Origin: Odontesthes bonariensis
Lineage: Eukaryota > Chordata > Actinopteri > Atheriniformes > Atherinopsidae
Length of the DNA: 64,000 nucleotides
Direction of reading: 5' to 3'
Assembly: GCF_027942865.1 (NCBI RefSeq)
Contig: NC_134508.1
Location: 39,677,466 to 39,741,465 of the forward strand
In this document: piece after piece, positions 46,114 to 58,800 of the stretch
Layout of the letters: every line of letters begins with the position of its first letter
How positions within the stretch are numbered: position 1 is the stretch's first letter
Position numbers and translations under genes: made by a program
The notes under the pieces: model-generated
What the model was told of the DNA's origin: nothing
The model's input: only the letters and a program-made list of their open reading frames with translations
Database searches by the model: none

Positions 46114-46175
46114 GCCAGTTATCCTACCTGGGAGGACTTTGTAACCAAAGGAGCCAAACTACAATCGCAGCTCAA
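46114..46175 (+). CDS. mtss1: mtss1 coding exon 2
   Basis: Encodes ASYPTWEDFVTKGAKLQSQL plus the first two bases of a Lys codon. It is preceded by a pyrimidine tract and CAG and followed by donor GTAAG (phase 2). The SYP-x-WEDF and KLQSQL blocks are diagnostic for the MTSS1 I-BAR domain first helix. It joins exon 1 in phase 0 and exon 3 in phase 2 without loss of frame. Confidence 0.93.
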
Positions 46176-46541
46176 GTAAGAATGCATTCAAACTCACTTG
46201 TCAAGGTTTATGACAAATCTGACAACGCTACATTTAAAGTGTTTTTTCTTGCCTTTAGTGTATTTTGTTTGAAAGTCAGCAGTCACATTGAATCCATGAA
46301 AGACATCTATGAGGTGCCACCAGGGACATAAATCAGAATTAACTTCCATATACACATGTGAAATTAAACTCTTCCACATACTATACTCAAAACCTTGCAC
46401 AAACACTAGTGAAAAGCTCTCACATAAACTAGTGAAAACATTTACCTCTTATATAACCTACTCAAAAGCTCTCATACACACTACTGAAAAGCTTTCATAT
46501 ATACTAGTGAAAAGCTTTACCTTTCATATATACTAGTAAAA

Positions 46542-46710
46542 ACCTCTCATACACATATGTCAAACCTCTCATACACATATGTCAAACCTCTCATACACAT
46601 ATGTCAAACCTCTCATACTCATATGTCAAACCTCTCATACACATATGTCAAACCTCTCATACACATATGTCAAACCTCTCATACACATATGTCAAACCTC
46701 TCATACACAT
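46542..46710. repeat. 22-bp minisatellite, about 7.7 copies
   Basis: Unit ACCTCTCATACACATATGTC plus AA is repeated seven full times with almost no change, then breaks off in the eighth where Harbinger sequence begins. Looser CTAGTGAAAAGCTCTCA-like repeats precede it from about 46405. Confidence 0.95.
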
Positions 46711-46877
46711 ATATACACAAACGCTAAACGGAGTTTTTAAAAAATCTCCACTTTTGCCGGAGTTTTTTTTATGCTTCGTTTTCGGAGGAAAAAACTCCGT
46801 TTGTGTATAAACGAAAGGCACAAACGAAGGGAAAGGTCTTCGTTTATCAAAATACCCGGGTATGTGTAAACGGCACC
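46711..46877 (+). mobile_element. Harbinger-type element copy C, right end only
   Basis: Matches the last ~170 bases of copies A and B, from TATACACAAACGCTAAAC to GTGTAAACGGCACC, followed by TAA. The left two-thirds is replaced by the minisatellite. Confidence 0.88.
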
Positions 46878-49016
46878 TAAGTGTGTCAGATGTGCAAAAA
46901 CAAACAATTTAAACCAAACATTTTATTATAAAATTTCATCATGGAAAATGTAAAACAAGCCTTAACAAAGAAGTCCTTTTACTGTTATTTAGAAATCTTG
47001 AACTAATGAGGGTTGATCCATGGCAGCATGACAGCAGTGACCACAGCATCTGCTGACCTCCCAGACAACAACAAGAGAGAAACAATTCATTATCACAGCT
47101 GCAAAGACATGCCGAAAAAAACTTGGGCTACTTAATTAGTTAAAGACCAGTCAGCTAATGCCTCACAATGCCAAAAAATTTTGTAATTTCATCAATTTAC
47201 CAGAGAAAATACTTCAGAAATACCAAAAATGTATTAAATGTATTATCACTAGACCTATATAGTATTTTGGTAATGTTTTAAAACCTAACAATCAAAACAA
47301 CTTTACATAATGTGACCTGACAATTAAAAGTTAACAGACTTTAGTGAAATGATCACGTTAATTACCTCACGTTAGCCTCCGTTACCAAGCTTTAAGCTAG
47401 GTCCCTAAATCCATTCCATTTTTAACATCAGTATCGACATTTCATGCTAACCAAATGTAAAAATAACGATGTCTAAGAGTATACTTCTGATAGCTTATGC
47501 TTAAAAATGTAAAAAAAAAAACGTTTACAATGCTGTTATTTCATTAACTTACCAGTAATTGTTCTTGACAAGCAATTGAGGTTAATGGAGCTGCGTCTCT
47601 TGTTTGGAACTATTGGCGTCTCCGTGACCCACGTGACTTCCGCATTCCTTTCTTTCTATAGAAGTCTATGGGAGTGTCGCCACTCTCTTTTTACACCACT
47701 CTGATGTTAACTAAAACAAGGTTTTACATAATTCATAATGCGTTAACATTTCGTCCCAAATAGGAAGAATTCAGCCATAAACACGTCTTTCACTGTGGGT
47801 TTAGTTAGGGACTAAGATTCTGGCTGATCTAACATGTATTGTTAGCATATAACCCTGAAACAAAAGGTGGGTTTCATTCTGCTGAATAAGACTAATGTAG
47901 CTCCTCATAAAATTTGATCCACTCCATGTGTTGAGATTAATTTATGTGCAGATGCTCTTTATTTCCACCTGTTAAATGTCTAAAGGGCTTGTTTTCCTTT
48001 ATAGATATTAAAATGTTTTGTAGGAATGATAAGAAATGTTGCTTTTACACGTGTATCTGCACATTAAAGCAGCATGAACTCACTGAACCAAGACCAAGTG
48101 AAGCTTCTGCTCAGTCAGATTTTGGGTTTAGTTTTGTCAATGTGTGTCACTGTGAGTTGTCCTCCAGCTCAGTCAGTCAGTTATTAGTGGACTGGATGAT
48201 TAATAATTTATTTGCACATCTGAAACTTCAAAGAAACATGGAAGAGTGTTTTAATTTTTAAAATAGTTTTGTTTCCCCTTTACTTTATCGCTCTCATTCT
48301 AATGAGATTATGATGGGTTTTAGTTATTGAGTCAAAGGCAGGAATAGCTGTAAACTGCATCCCTACACATGAAGACGGTAGGTGTGTGCATGTGTGTCAG
48401 AGTCAAGTCTTTGGTCTTACTTTGAAAGACAATTTCCAATGAGGTCAGACGGACACACACAGTCATTACCCCTTAAAATGTAGGAAGATCAGGTGTTGGC
48501 TATAGAAGCGTAGACTTGACTGGTAAAAGACACGCAGACAAAAGGTCCATTGATGAAGATGATGTGTGTCTCAGAGGGTCTCCAGTTGCACTCCCAACAC
48601 AGGCCTTTGAAGGCTAATGGCCTCACATGTGGCTCCACCAAAAGTCCTTCAAATTACACCAAATGGAGGTTTGTTTAAGATGCGTTCTGAGTTTTGTCGG
48701 CCTGCTGCTGTGTTTCTTTAGGATCTCGTTTTTTTGTTGGGTTACACAGTTTTCTAATCCTCCTCCAGCTTCCCATCTGAGAACACATGTCTGTTAGAAA
48801 GCATCACCTCTCTGGAAGGAGGACGACTTGTGTTAGGATTCAAGTAAAAATCATTTTCTTTTGGTATCTCAGGATTATTTGAAGTAGCAAAGGACGTCTG
48901 GGAGACTTTGTGTTAATTTACCTTCATTAATATAAAAAGAAGTTGTTTAACTTTTCCAATGAGACATGGATTTGATGGATTTTGATGATTATAAATGTTT
49001 TTTCTTTTCTTTTCAG

Positions 49017-49090
49017 GACAACCATCGTGGTTACTGGAGCCTTCTTGGATGCTTTTCAGAAGGTGGCTGACATGGCGACTGGAACCAGAG
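49017..49090 (+). CDS. mtss1: mtss1 coding exon 3
   Basis: After one base completing the Lys codon it encodes TTIVVTGAFLDAFQKVADMA, then TGTR and the first base of a Gly codon. AFLDAFQKVADMAT is near-invariant in MTSS1 and MTSS2. Acceptor TTTTCAG, donor GTGAGG (phase 1). Relative to the mammalian form, VVTG replaces VAAA and Gly replaces Asn before TRG. A 61-base CA repeat starts inside the donor-proximal intron at the seventh intronic base. Confidence 0.95.
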
Positions 49091-49094
49091 GTGA

Positions 49095-49096
<2 letters not shown>

Positions 49097-49157
<61 letters not shown>
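49097..49157. repeat. (CA)n microsatellite next to the exon 3 donor
   Basis: About 30 uninterrupted AC units beginning six bases after the exon-intron junction of mtss1 exon 3. Confidence 0.98.
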
Positions 49158-49161
<4 letters not shown>

Positions 49162-49976
49162 TACACAGTGTGGTCCACACACATGCAGTTTTATAAATCT
49201 AGCATTGGAATATTCTTTTTATTTAGCTGTGGAAATGGCACTCGTGATCGGGCTATGACTAAACTTCAGCTCTGTTTAGTCAGGGAGAGGGAGGAGTGAG
49301 CAGCAGCATGAATGAGCCGTTAACACGTCCATGGTGTTGTTCCTGTGGTCTGTTGGCGAGAGACAGATGAGACACTCCATAGCGTCAAACTTTCTCTCTG
49401 AACGATCATTTCACATACAAACGTTACACAAAGCATCGCAGGTTGTGGGTGGTTTTTGACATGGCAGGAAACTGAAGATGCAAGATGTATTCTGGACGGG
49501 GCTGCTGCTGTAATCGGTTGCAAGCCAGACGCATTAAGATGGAAGCCATCAATCACCATAATAAACCGACATCTTGCATCTCACACAGTGAAACAAGAGA
49601 AGTGTTTTCCCTTGTGATCTTTTTCCCTGTAGATCCTGAGATCAAGGTGAAAAATTGGCTCCATCTACTCTGTGGAAAGACTTAGTAAATGATATAATAA
49701 TATGTAGAAACCATTGTGCTACCGGATTATGAACTGCTCCAGGAAAAAAATCCCTCGCCAGATCTTACTTCATGTTTCTTTAAGACTTTAATGCCAAGTT
49801 GCTTTGGCTGTTTTGGCCATTTTTCTCTTTAACCTTTTCCTTTTTCCTGCTAGTCTTCCTGTGATTCTTTCTGCCTCAATCCAGTGAGTCTTTCTGCAGC
49901 TGCCTTGTTTAACCCTGGATTATGTTACACACATTTTAGTTGAATTACTCTAATATTACATGACATACCAGGTTAG

Positions 49977-51138
49977 TTAACCCATTGGCGCCTAAAGCAC
50001 CTGCAAAAAAGGCTGCTCAATGCCTAAGCCAGTTTTTAGAAAAGGTCCCCAATGCCTGAGGGTTTTTTTTAACTAAAAACAATTAATTGAAAACACCTAA
50101 GAAAAATTAAAAAAAATTTCGCTGGCTGGATTGTATTACTTTTTTTTAATCAATGTTGGACATTTGGTTCATGTAGTTTTGCTTTATGATTCAGGATAAT
50201 ACCCAATGCTGCTATTTATTATACTACTATTACTATACTGTTACTATACTATAACTAAATCATAATCATAATATCAGCAATAATAATGAATGATAAAAAA
50301 ACCCTGCAATATATCTTGCATTGTGCAGTTATACTGTATACTTCAGTGACACGACTTCTAAAAGATCATAGTTGTCATACTGCAGTAATTCGCACCGGGC
50401 TCTCTTTTTTTTTTTGACATAAGGGCAACGCCACTCAAATAAGAATGAGAAGTCGTCAGAATGCAGCGCAAGAATAAATAATTACATCATGTCGAAACGA
50501 TCTCGTGCCATCACTCGGGCGACATTTGTCTGATACAGCCACTTACTCTGCCTCCAGTAATCCCGGCGAGTTGGTAGTTTGATTATTCCAAAAGTTAGGC
50601 AGAGACCGATGAAAGATTTCATCTCCTGCTTTGACACGGGGCTCCACTTCGAGTTGAATGGTGTGTGGCCGCGCGCCTGATCCGCATATAAATTTGTCTG
50701 TGTCACCAACATATCCCAAACTTCATCAGTGAAAATATGCGAGAACACATCTAAAGGACTTGCATCTTCAGATATTGGCACCTTCAGCCCCGGTGTACGA
50801 GTAAACTTTTGTTGACGTCGGGTGCGAAATCCAGCGGACTGCCTCTCTTCCTCTAATAAATTCTGTTGATCATTCCCTTCCAACTCCACACTTCCATCGC
50901 TGTCACAGTATGTCTCGTTAACCGCAGCCATTGTAGCCGAGCTGTCAAATTAGCTACAAACGCACTATTACAGAACAACTAATCGAAAACAACTACCTCA
51001 TGTGTATTTGAACCAATTATTGTGCATTACATGCTGCATTCGTCTTGAAAATAATGATAAATGAACAATGTTGCGCTACGCAACAACCGGCGTTAGGGAC
51101 AATGTTGCGCTACGCAACATCCGGCGTCAATGGGTTAA
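49977..51138 (-). mobile_element. piggyBac element, internally deleted, 1162 bp
   Basis: TTAA at 49977-49980 and 51135-51138, with inverted termini CCCATTGGCGCC and GGCGTCAATGGG (one mismatch). It retains the transposase N-terminus on the minus strand (50482-50931). Just inside the right end a 34-base unit containing GTTGCGCTACGCAAC is present twice, probably transposase-binding subterminal repeats. Confidence 0.95.
50482..50931 (-). pseudogene. piggyBac transposase N-terminal fragment
   Basis: A 149-codon open frame. After an acidic N-terminus (SDGSVELEGND) it enters the piggyBac transposase domain: FTRTPGLKVPISEDASPLDV, FTDEVWDMLVTQTNLYA, KQEMKSFIGLCLTFGIIKLP, DYWRQSKWLYQT and VARVMARDRFDMM, then a stop. 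Full transposases are around 550-600 aa and carry the catalytic Asp triad after this point, so the deletion removes the catalytic core. The frame itself has no stop, suggesting a recent deletion derivative. Whether this N-terminal part is made is unknown. Confidence 0.9.
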
Positions 51139-54100
51139 GACAGTCGTTATCAGTTTAATACTAATATTTTGAATCAAGTTATACACTTTACATATATTTG
51201 CAAATCAACATTACGAAAACTTTGAACTTCATTACATTTCTTGCTTAAAAATGAGTGCCAGCAGTTTTTTGTTTAGATGAATAAACCCTCTTGGTTGGGT
51301 TGGATGGAATCCAGTAAGTGTAGCTCACACTCACACATATTGATGATAAAATAAATGGACATATCTTCTTTTATTCTGTACATTTTCCTTCCCTTTTAAA
51401 ACCTTACAAACCTAACCTACTTTTCCACTAAAACAAAGAGGTGGACTGCAGCTCAGCTGGAGATTGGTGTGTTAGTTGTGGCTCATGTAATCTTGAAGCG
51501 ATAGGATTTATGGTAAAGCAGACCTCCTCCCAAACTGGCACTGATGCTCAACAGGCTCCAAAGAGCGCAGTCTGTAGTCCCAGAAGAGTTTGTACACCTG
51601 TTTTTGAAACGTGCTTTTGTACTCCTGAAGACCTCTAAGCATGCTTTGATGTGTAAGATCTCTGGACTTGTCCGTGTATATATTTTCTGCCGTAGCCGCC
51701 TCGGGTCTCTCACCAGATTTTGAGCCAGGGAAGCATTAGTGAGGCTGGACACTGATGCAGGTTTGTATGACTCAGCTTGTGGTCAGCATTCCAGGTTATA
51801 ACAGGATCTTTGTCAGCAAAATGCTCCGATAAACTAGGAGAACAGAACCTTTACTCACTTAACCCGTGTGCTAATAATGTTTTATTTTATTAGATTGATA
51901 AATGTTGATCCTTTTTTTTTTTTTTTGGCCCACTTCTGACATAAACCGATTATCCGATCTTGTGCGTATAAAGCATTAGTTTTTAGGCCATCAGACACAG
52001 ACTGCTGCCTGTATAATACAGAAGGATGTGGACTACCAGTGTGTTCAGAGCCTGGAATGATTATGTAACACTTAGATCAGTTGGTATTTAAAAGAAAATC
52101 CAATAACGTGTGTGTGTGTGTGTGGGAGGTGGATTATGGCCACTCCCCTCCATGGAAGCCTCAGCAGACCAGCTCTGTCATATTTGAGTGTTTGTTTATA
52201 AAAATAGAAAATCACATGCAAAGGAGCAATGCGTGACTAGTTAGCGTTCGGTGGAAATTTGTGTGTGGTGACCGAGGAGGCTGGCAGCTGAAAGAAAACC
52301 AAACTCAGACAGAATGGACCCGTGAAGTCATTTAGATACAGAGGTTCGTGTGAAATATGCAGCTTGAGGCAGCTTTAGATCACATTCTGCAGCACATGAC
52401 ATCACTTTAAGCATAACAGCTGAAAATTTCAACAGCGTGGTACCATAATGCATCATCTGTGTAGAAATAGAAGAAATTTATAGATGTTTTCTAGCAAAGT
52501 CCGAGTCAGGACAGCTGCTTAGTGGAGCGATAATCAAAACATCGATTTTAAATGAGAGATTTTGTTTAAATTCAGTTCATAAAGTGATTTATTGCTTAGT
52601 TAAGATGTCTTTAGTTGAATATGTGGTAACATCTGCAGCAGACTGTGTACATGAACCCCAAAGACTCAATGCTATAACTTGCTTTGTTTATAATGCTTTG
52701 TTTTATGTCATTCATTTCTTAATGTCAGAAAGAAATCGGAAAGAAAAGGAGAGACTATTTTTTCAACCTAACCTCAGCCGTAGAAAAATAATTCTTGCTC
52801 TGTTTGTTGTCACTATTGGTCTGTTTTTCTGTTTGTCGGTCACTGTTGATTTTGTGCAATTTGCACGTTGACGGAGACGACTTACCCAAAGTGTGGCATT
52901 ATTCCACAAATGCCTCTAACATAACAGAATGCGCTCCAGCGCGCTAACAAAGGTGGAGAAGAACATGACTGTTTAACATGAATGTCAACAAGTCTAGATT
53001 TAGAATATTTTTTAAATGAGCTTTGCAGTCGTTTAATCAGGAAGGAAATGCAGAGTTGGTTAGACTCGGCTCAGTTCATATCTGGGTTAAACTTGTTGCC
53101 ATCTGTTTGCGTTTAGCTTATTGTAACGCTAATAGGGCCTTCACACACTACATGTTGACCATGCACATTCCACTGTTATCCGTGCGCGTGCTAATGTGCG
53201 TGTTTAGCGTGTTTTGACAGCTGTCTCCTCCTCCTTCATTCTCTCTCCCAGCTTATCGGACTGTCAGCTGCTGAGTGTGTGACAAAGATAAAAGAAAAAT
53301 GAAGCAGCTGAAAATAGGAATGCCGCGCGCTACCTATTTTCAGTACTTGATTCACACTCGTACTCTTAGCTTTGTCAGCTCTTAGCGCCGTGTAAAACGA
53401 CTTGATCGTTTCCTCCCTCTCAGCTCATTACAGCACCCTCGGGGCGCTCACCAGAACCGGTCTGGTGGGTTTGTGCGTGGGATTCGTGGTTGGTTTCCAC
53501 GGTAATGCTCATGTTCTCGTCTTGCTTTGATGAGCGAAATGGAAGACGCTGTGTGTTTGAGGATTGTTTTTCAGGAGAAACAAACTCACAGAGGCATAAC
53601 TGGCAGCCTGGTGCCTTGCTCAAAGGTACGCCAGTTGCACCACACACCTGTTCTTAGAACGTCCCATTATGTATTTTGGCGTGAGCTGACTTTTATTGTA
53701 GTTATCCGTGTGCGAGCCTGATAGACCATGACAGCATCCTCGTGCTGTCAACATTGGTAACATCAGTTCTTCAATGCAGCCAGAACCACAAGTGACATCA
53801 GATTAATCCAAATGTTAAATATTGTGATCAAGGATTCCTGATCTGTGACATTTGTGGATTGGAGCAGTGACTGACGTTTTGGCGTGCCGCTTCATCAAAG
53901 ACAAAACCATATCACAGCTCCCATCCTCATGTTTTTGGTCTTTCTTTTTCCATCTTTTTTCACAGCTGTCGGGGACAGATTTTCGGGGGTTGAGCACAGA
54001 TGATTATGTGTTGCTTTATGTGTGTTTTTCTTTCTTTTTTTTTTTTTTAACCTGTACCTGGTCATTTTTCAACAGGAAGCATGTCTCGACTATGTTGGCT

Positions 54101-54370
54101 CGTGGAAAGCGGTGAATTTTAGTACCTCCTACATTTTGTGCACATGTGCATATACATTTGCACCAGATCTAGACACAAGGCAGTAAAACGTTGATAAAGG
54201 TAATAATGCACTTAGGGAATGCAGTACTGTTTCAAATTTAGAAGTTCTGAAAACTTGGCATCTTTTGCCTCCATAACTATCAGTTATTGTGTTTTTAATG
54301 AGGAGTTTGATATGTAAACGGTGATTCTGCACACAGAATACATGCATGCCTCGTCTCAATGTCTACGTGC

Positions 54371-54416
54371 CTGTGGTATGAAATGCGCTATATAAATAAA
54401 GATGCCTTGCCTTGCC
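54371..54416 (+). repeat. LINE-type 3' tail
   Basis: GAAATGCGCTATATAAATAA followed by AGATGCCTTGCCTTGCC: a standard fish non-LTR terminus. Confidence 0.55.
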
Positions 54417-54439
54417 TACGTGCTCTTGACATTTTACAT

Positions 54440-54840
54440 CTCTCACCCATCACTGTTCATAACACCAACGCGTTGGATGGTCCTCCTGGACAGTACGTAG
54501 GCTAAGACACTGGTATATTCTTGTTTCAAAGCCTGTTCTTGGTCTACTTCTGTCTTACCTCTCGAACTTCCTCCATCTGAGGAGTTCAGGGCCTCATAGC
54601 CTTCGTTCACTGGATTTTTTTCTATTATTTTCAGTTCCAAGGCTGCTCCCTTTGCCTGGAACGAACTGCAAAAAGACTTGAAACTTCATGACTTCAATGG
54701 TCCCATTGGAGGCTTTAAAAAAATGCTGGATGACTTGGAGACTGATTCATCTGTTTGTAGATATGTCTATACATTTTTATCTCTTTTAGCCACATTTTCC
54801 TTTTTCTTTATAGCCACCAGTAAATAAATGTGAATTATGT
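54440..54840 (+). pseudogene. LINE ORF2 C-terminal fragment (Rex/L2/CR1-like)
   Basis: The frame from 54636 to the stop at 54825-54827 reads SKAAPFAWNELQKDLKLHDF, NGPIGGFKKMLDDLETDSS. This matches the AAP-x-x-WNxLQ(K/x)xLKL...FK-x-x-LxDLE end of fish Rex/L2-type reverse transcriptases. Upstream sequence (54440-54635) has related but broken coding traces. Confidence 0.7.
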
Positions 54841-57039
54841 AAGTAAGAAACTGATGAGGAGGGGGTGTGTTATGGGGTCTTGAATGCTGTTTGTAGTTTC
54901 CTGTCATTTAGTCATTGATTGCTTTTTACAGATTGACACCTGATCAGTCAGTGTGCTGATGTCAGCTCTTCTTCGTGGCTGTTTGTTGGTGCGTTGAGTC
55001 ACAGCAGTTTGAGTTTACACCAAATTGAAATGGATTAGATTTCATACAGATTGCTCGCTCCATCCATCCACCCGTCTAATTTATTCTGAAGCCTCTTCAT
55101 CCTTTTCCTCTTTATTTCACAGTGTTATAAATAAAGGCGCCAGTGGGAATTGAACCTGTATCAACTGCTGAATGTATCATCCTTATTTCACCACCTTTAA
55201 AAACTCATCACTGTAAACACAACTTCAGTTATGAGCTTAATGGTTAAGCGTGACAATAATTAATAAGTATTAGAGTTAATACTTGGCACAAGTCTTATCA
55301 TAATCAGCTGATTTTCGAAGTAGGTTCCCCTTGTCTCTTCTCTGGTGATTCCACATGACTGGTTTCCCTGGCAACTGAGGAACCGTTGACGTCTTTGGCA
55401 TCATGGGGCTTTCAAAGCACACACACATGTACACGCACATCACAAGACAACCCACTGAGTCCTGAATAATTCTAACAGAGGCTTCCTAAGGTCCACACCC
55501 CGCATGTTTTTTAAGGTTTGCTCCATCGCGACTGGTCAGTTAATCAATAATTAAGTCAATATGAAGAGAGGCAAAGGTTAAATGCTTTAGGAGCAGCGAG
55601 TGTTTCAGTCTAACTCTTCAGCACACATAATAGTATATATAGTATAGTTTTTTCCCCTTAATATTTATGTTATAGAGTTTCAGTTTGGAAAAATCACAGA
55701 TTTGACAAAAATCTGTGATTTACAGTAGAAAACAAGAGGTTAGAAAGTAGATTCAGAGGAAGGGAACAACCTGTGTAAAGAAAACATGAATTAATTCACG
55801 CTTACACACGCTGAGGGTTTACTGAAAGGGCCACAGTATGAGCGGTGAGATGGAGACGAGAGCTGGAAAATCTCTGGGAAAAGGAGGGTGAACAGTTCTC
55901 TCTCTGTCTCTCTGGCACCATGTCTTTGGAAAATAGAGGAAAATTATAAAAGATCTGACCTTTCTCTTCTTTTTTTCTTTTTTTTTCCCCTCCTGGAGAA
56001 GTTTCAGTGCTTTTTGGTCACAACATTCACGCTACAAATCTTCTACATATTTAAGAAAACTTGGCTAAATCTTTATGAAAATAACATCAAAGCTTACAAG
56101 AGAAAAAAGTAACGTAGGACCAGCAAATGTATTGTCTATATTGAATAACCTTAAGGGGAAAAACACCACAAATGTGCCCTTTATTTTGCTGTTAGGGGCT
56201 CCTGTGCTCCTGTTATTGGTTTGTTTATGTGTTGTTAGTTAACCAATGCTTTAAATAAAAGATTGGAAATGATTTAGCTGAAATAAACCTGTCTCCTGCC
56301 TCATTGAATGAAAATGTTTCACTATCACACAAACCCAAAGAAACTCTGTTTTTATGGACACGTCTGTATTAGACCTCACTGAGGCTCTTGCGGCCTTCCC
56401 ATCAGGGTGGAAACCACAACAGCAGCATATTTAAGGTACCGAGTGGAGTTTGGATGTTTAGTTGTGCTACAAAGCAGTAGATCTTTGTTCTGTTTGTGTC
56501 GGGTGACAGGGTACAGTGGTGCTTGTAGTGTTTCAACCCTTAAAAGTAATCAGATTTTCATACAGTGGTTAAAATTAGGAAAGAGATCAGAGTAAAGCAA
56601 ATTAGATAAATATGTTATTACTTGATTTTAAAATGTTTTTTATTTAGGGTAATGATTAAATACAACATAATCAGTGAGCCAGTTTTGACCCCACATGCAG
56701 AAATAACTGCAGCTCAATGTTCTTGATAGATTTCTATCAGTGCTGCTCTTTAGCTTTCAGGACTTTTTATGCGTTATTTTGTGAAGAATAGCTTCAACTC
56801 TTGGATGTTTCCTCACAAGAATGGCTCACTTCAGGTTCTTCCACATTTCTTTGAATAACTAAATTCTTCTTTAAGTGGTCTCTGATCTAGTTTCTGGGTA
56901 CATTTCCTGCAGCATTTGAATCAGCTGAAGGCTTTTCAGAGAATTTCTTGGACAGCCCAATAATAAATAATAACACAATATTCATCTATGAAACCAGATC
57001 AGTTGGTCAGACTACAAGCATTTCTTTAAGACGTAAAGA

Positions 57040-57385
57040 CCTGGATGACGCAGAATTTCCTGCTTCTAAATGTTGCCTTTGGACCCAAACGCTTCAGGGA
57101 AAAACTGCCTAGCTATATACTTACTTTAGATGGCATTTCCTTGGCTAGTAGTACTACAGTGAGGAATCTTGAAGTTATTTTTGACCAGAATCTATCCTTT
57201 GACACATATAAAACAGGTTTCCAGGACTGCCTTCTTTTACCTTCATAATATTACCAAAATTTGGAACGCCCTGTCTCACAGTGGGGCAGAAAAACTGCTC
57301 CATGCATTTGTTACTTCAAGACTGGACTAATGAAATGTAGTGTTTTACTTTGTTTAAACATGTTTTTTTTTATCAAACCAAAAGG
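57040..57385 (+). pseudogene. LINE reverse transcriptase fragment (Rex/L2-like)
   Basis: Reads FGPKRFREKLPSYILTLDGI, SLASSTTVRNLEVIFDQNLS and then, after a frameshift, FQDCLLLPS / NITKIWNALSHSGAEKLL and HAFVTSRLD. These are the VRNLGVIFD, HLRNI and LVHAFVTSRLDYCN blocks following the catalytic core of fish L2/Rex-type RTs. A stop replaces the Tyr after SRLD. Inactive. Confidence 0.8.
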
Positions 57386-58539
57386 TTTTCCAGCAGTCTT
57401 TCGGCTTGTAGATGTGTTCTTAGGCAAACTGCTAATCCATAGTTATCAATATCCACCTAATGTTGTTTTCATAAGCATGGAATTCGCTCGACATTAGCAT
57501 TACCGGTCATGTTGAAATGTCATCCACAAATGGATGCGTGGATGGAAACTAGACGTGACATTCAAAAAGAATCTGAATGTGTCTGATCTCGTCTGAAGTA
57601 ATCTCTGCTCCACACATGTCTGAACACAAAAAGAGGGTTAAGTGTTCAATACTTGGCTGCATAACAACACACGTGCAAATATACACGTGTGGAAACAACA
57701 ATGAGGCATGCATCTGAACAGCATCCATGCACCATCACGTGCAACTAAACTATTATATTTAAAGCAACACTAGAGAAGTCTGTGAACCTCAGAGCTGATT
57801 GTGCTTCTGACTCGTTTTGAAGTAAATCGTTATTCATTATGCACATTCTGTGGCCACTTCGGCCATAACAAATACATTTTAGGGACAGACAAATACCACT
57901 GTAGCAAATGCAGGTAGGAGCTGCAAGATGAAACTATTTGAGGAAGTGGGGTAAAAATGTTCAAGTACATTTTTATATTTTGTATGCAAAACATCAGAAT
58001 GGATTTTACTGCTAAAGAGAAAACCAGGAATGACGGACAGATGCAGAGCTAGCTTAGTTGTTGTTGTTTTTAAGTTAGAACTGATCACTTGTTCTGTCAT
58101 GTTTGTTTTGCTTGGCTCCGTCTGCAAAGTTGTCATGTGGGTTTATGATCATGAAAAGAATATGATCAATGCCTCCTTTTGTTCTGCGAAGGCTGTGAAT
58201 CGAGAGGGGATTGAAGCTGTGGTGGATTCCTGTAATTAGACTAATGTTTACATACTCCAGAATTTACGTATCAGTTGAGCAGTTTTTGCAAATTTAATTT
58301 CAAAGTCAAGTTTAATGCCTCTCAAAATGTTATCTTGCATCACATGACACTAATACATACAATGTGAATTATAGGCGTTAGATATGTTGTGCGCATGCAT
58401 CAGTTTCACATAAAACGTGCTTCAAAGATGCTTCAAAAAGGTCAGAAAAAGCAAAGTGTATCACAGAGACAAAACTTTTGTGTGAGCATGTTTGTTCATC
58501 TCGTATATCACAGTTCATAGAAATATGCAGTCCTGGGGC

Positions 58540-58800
58540 TTCTGGGGGTGTACATGTATGGCTGTGCATGTGCAGGGCTCAGATGGAAATTTGTTTTTAC
58601 GACTGTGGTGATAGATCCCAGAAGTCTGGGGGTGCCAAAGCGCACAAAATGACCAAATTCAAGGTCCAACTTTTACTAAATAATTTAAAGGATGAATGTG
58701 TTCATTTTAAGATATGTGCTGTTATTGATTACTGTTGTTCTCTTACTATTATAAATGTAGTTTTAAGCAGTTATCATCGTTTTAGTGTTGTATTTAGTGC
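58540..58800 (+). repeat. Diverged repeat, copy 1 (uninterrupted)
   Basis: Shares GTATGGCTGTGCATGT, GCAGGGCTCAGA, CCCAGAAGT and AAAATGACCAAA-type blocks, in the same order, with 59498-59585 plus 61103-61210. It lies inside a 146-codon frame (58478-58918) of no known family. In copy 2 a hAT element is inserted. Confidence 0.7.

Larger units (their letters stand above)
46176..49016 (+). other. mtss1 intron 2 (2.8 kb)
   Basis: Holds a 22-bp minisatellite and a truncated Harbinger end (separate entries). From 46880 to 49016 I recognise no repeat boundary or gene. Confidence 0.75.

Noticed and set aside
46601-46810. A repetitive protein (VKPLIHICQTSHTHMSNLSY-like).
   Set aside because: It is a translation of the 22-bp minisatellite running into a Harbinger end.
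48913-49299. Reading frames rich in Thr-His or Cys-Val across the CA repeat.
   Set aside because: Low-complexity translation of the microsatellite; the real coding part is mtss1 exon 3.
52584-52871. A 95-codon frame with a hydrophobic C-terminal segment resembling a small membrane protein.
   Set aside because: No family match, and it lies within intron 3 with no repeat or conservation evidence available.
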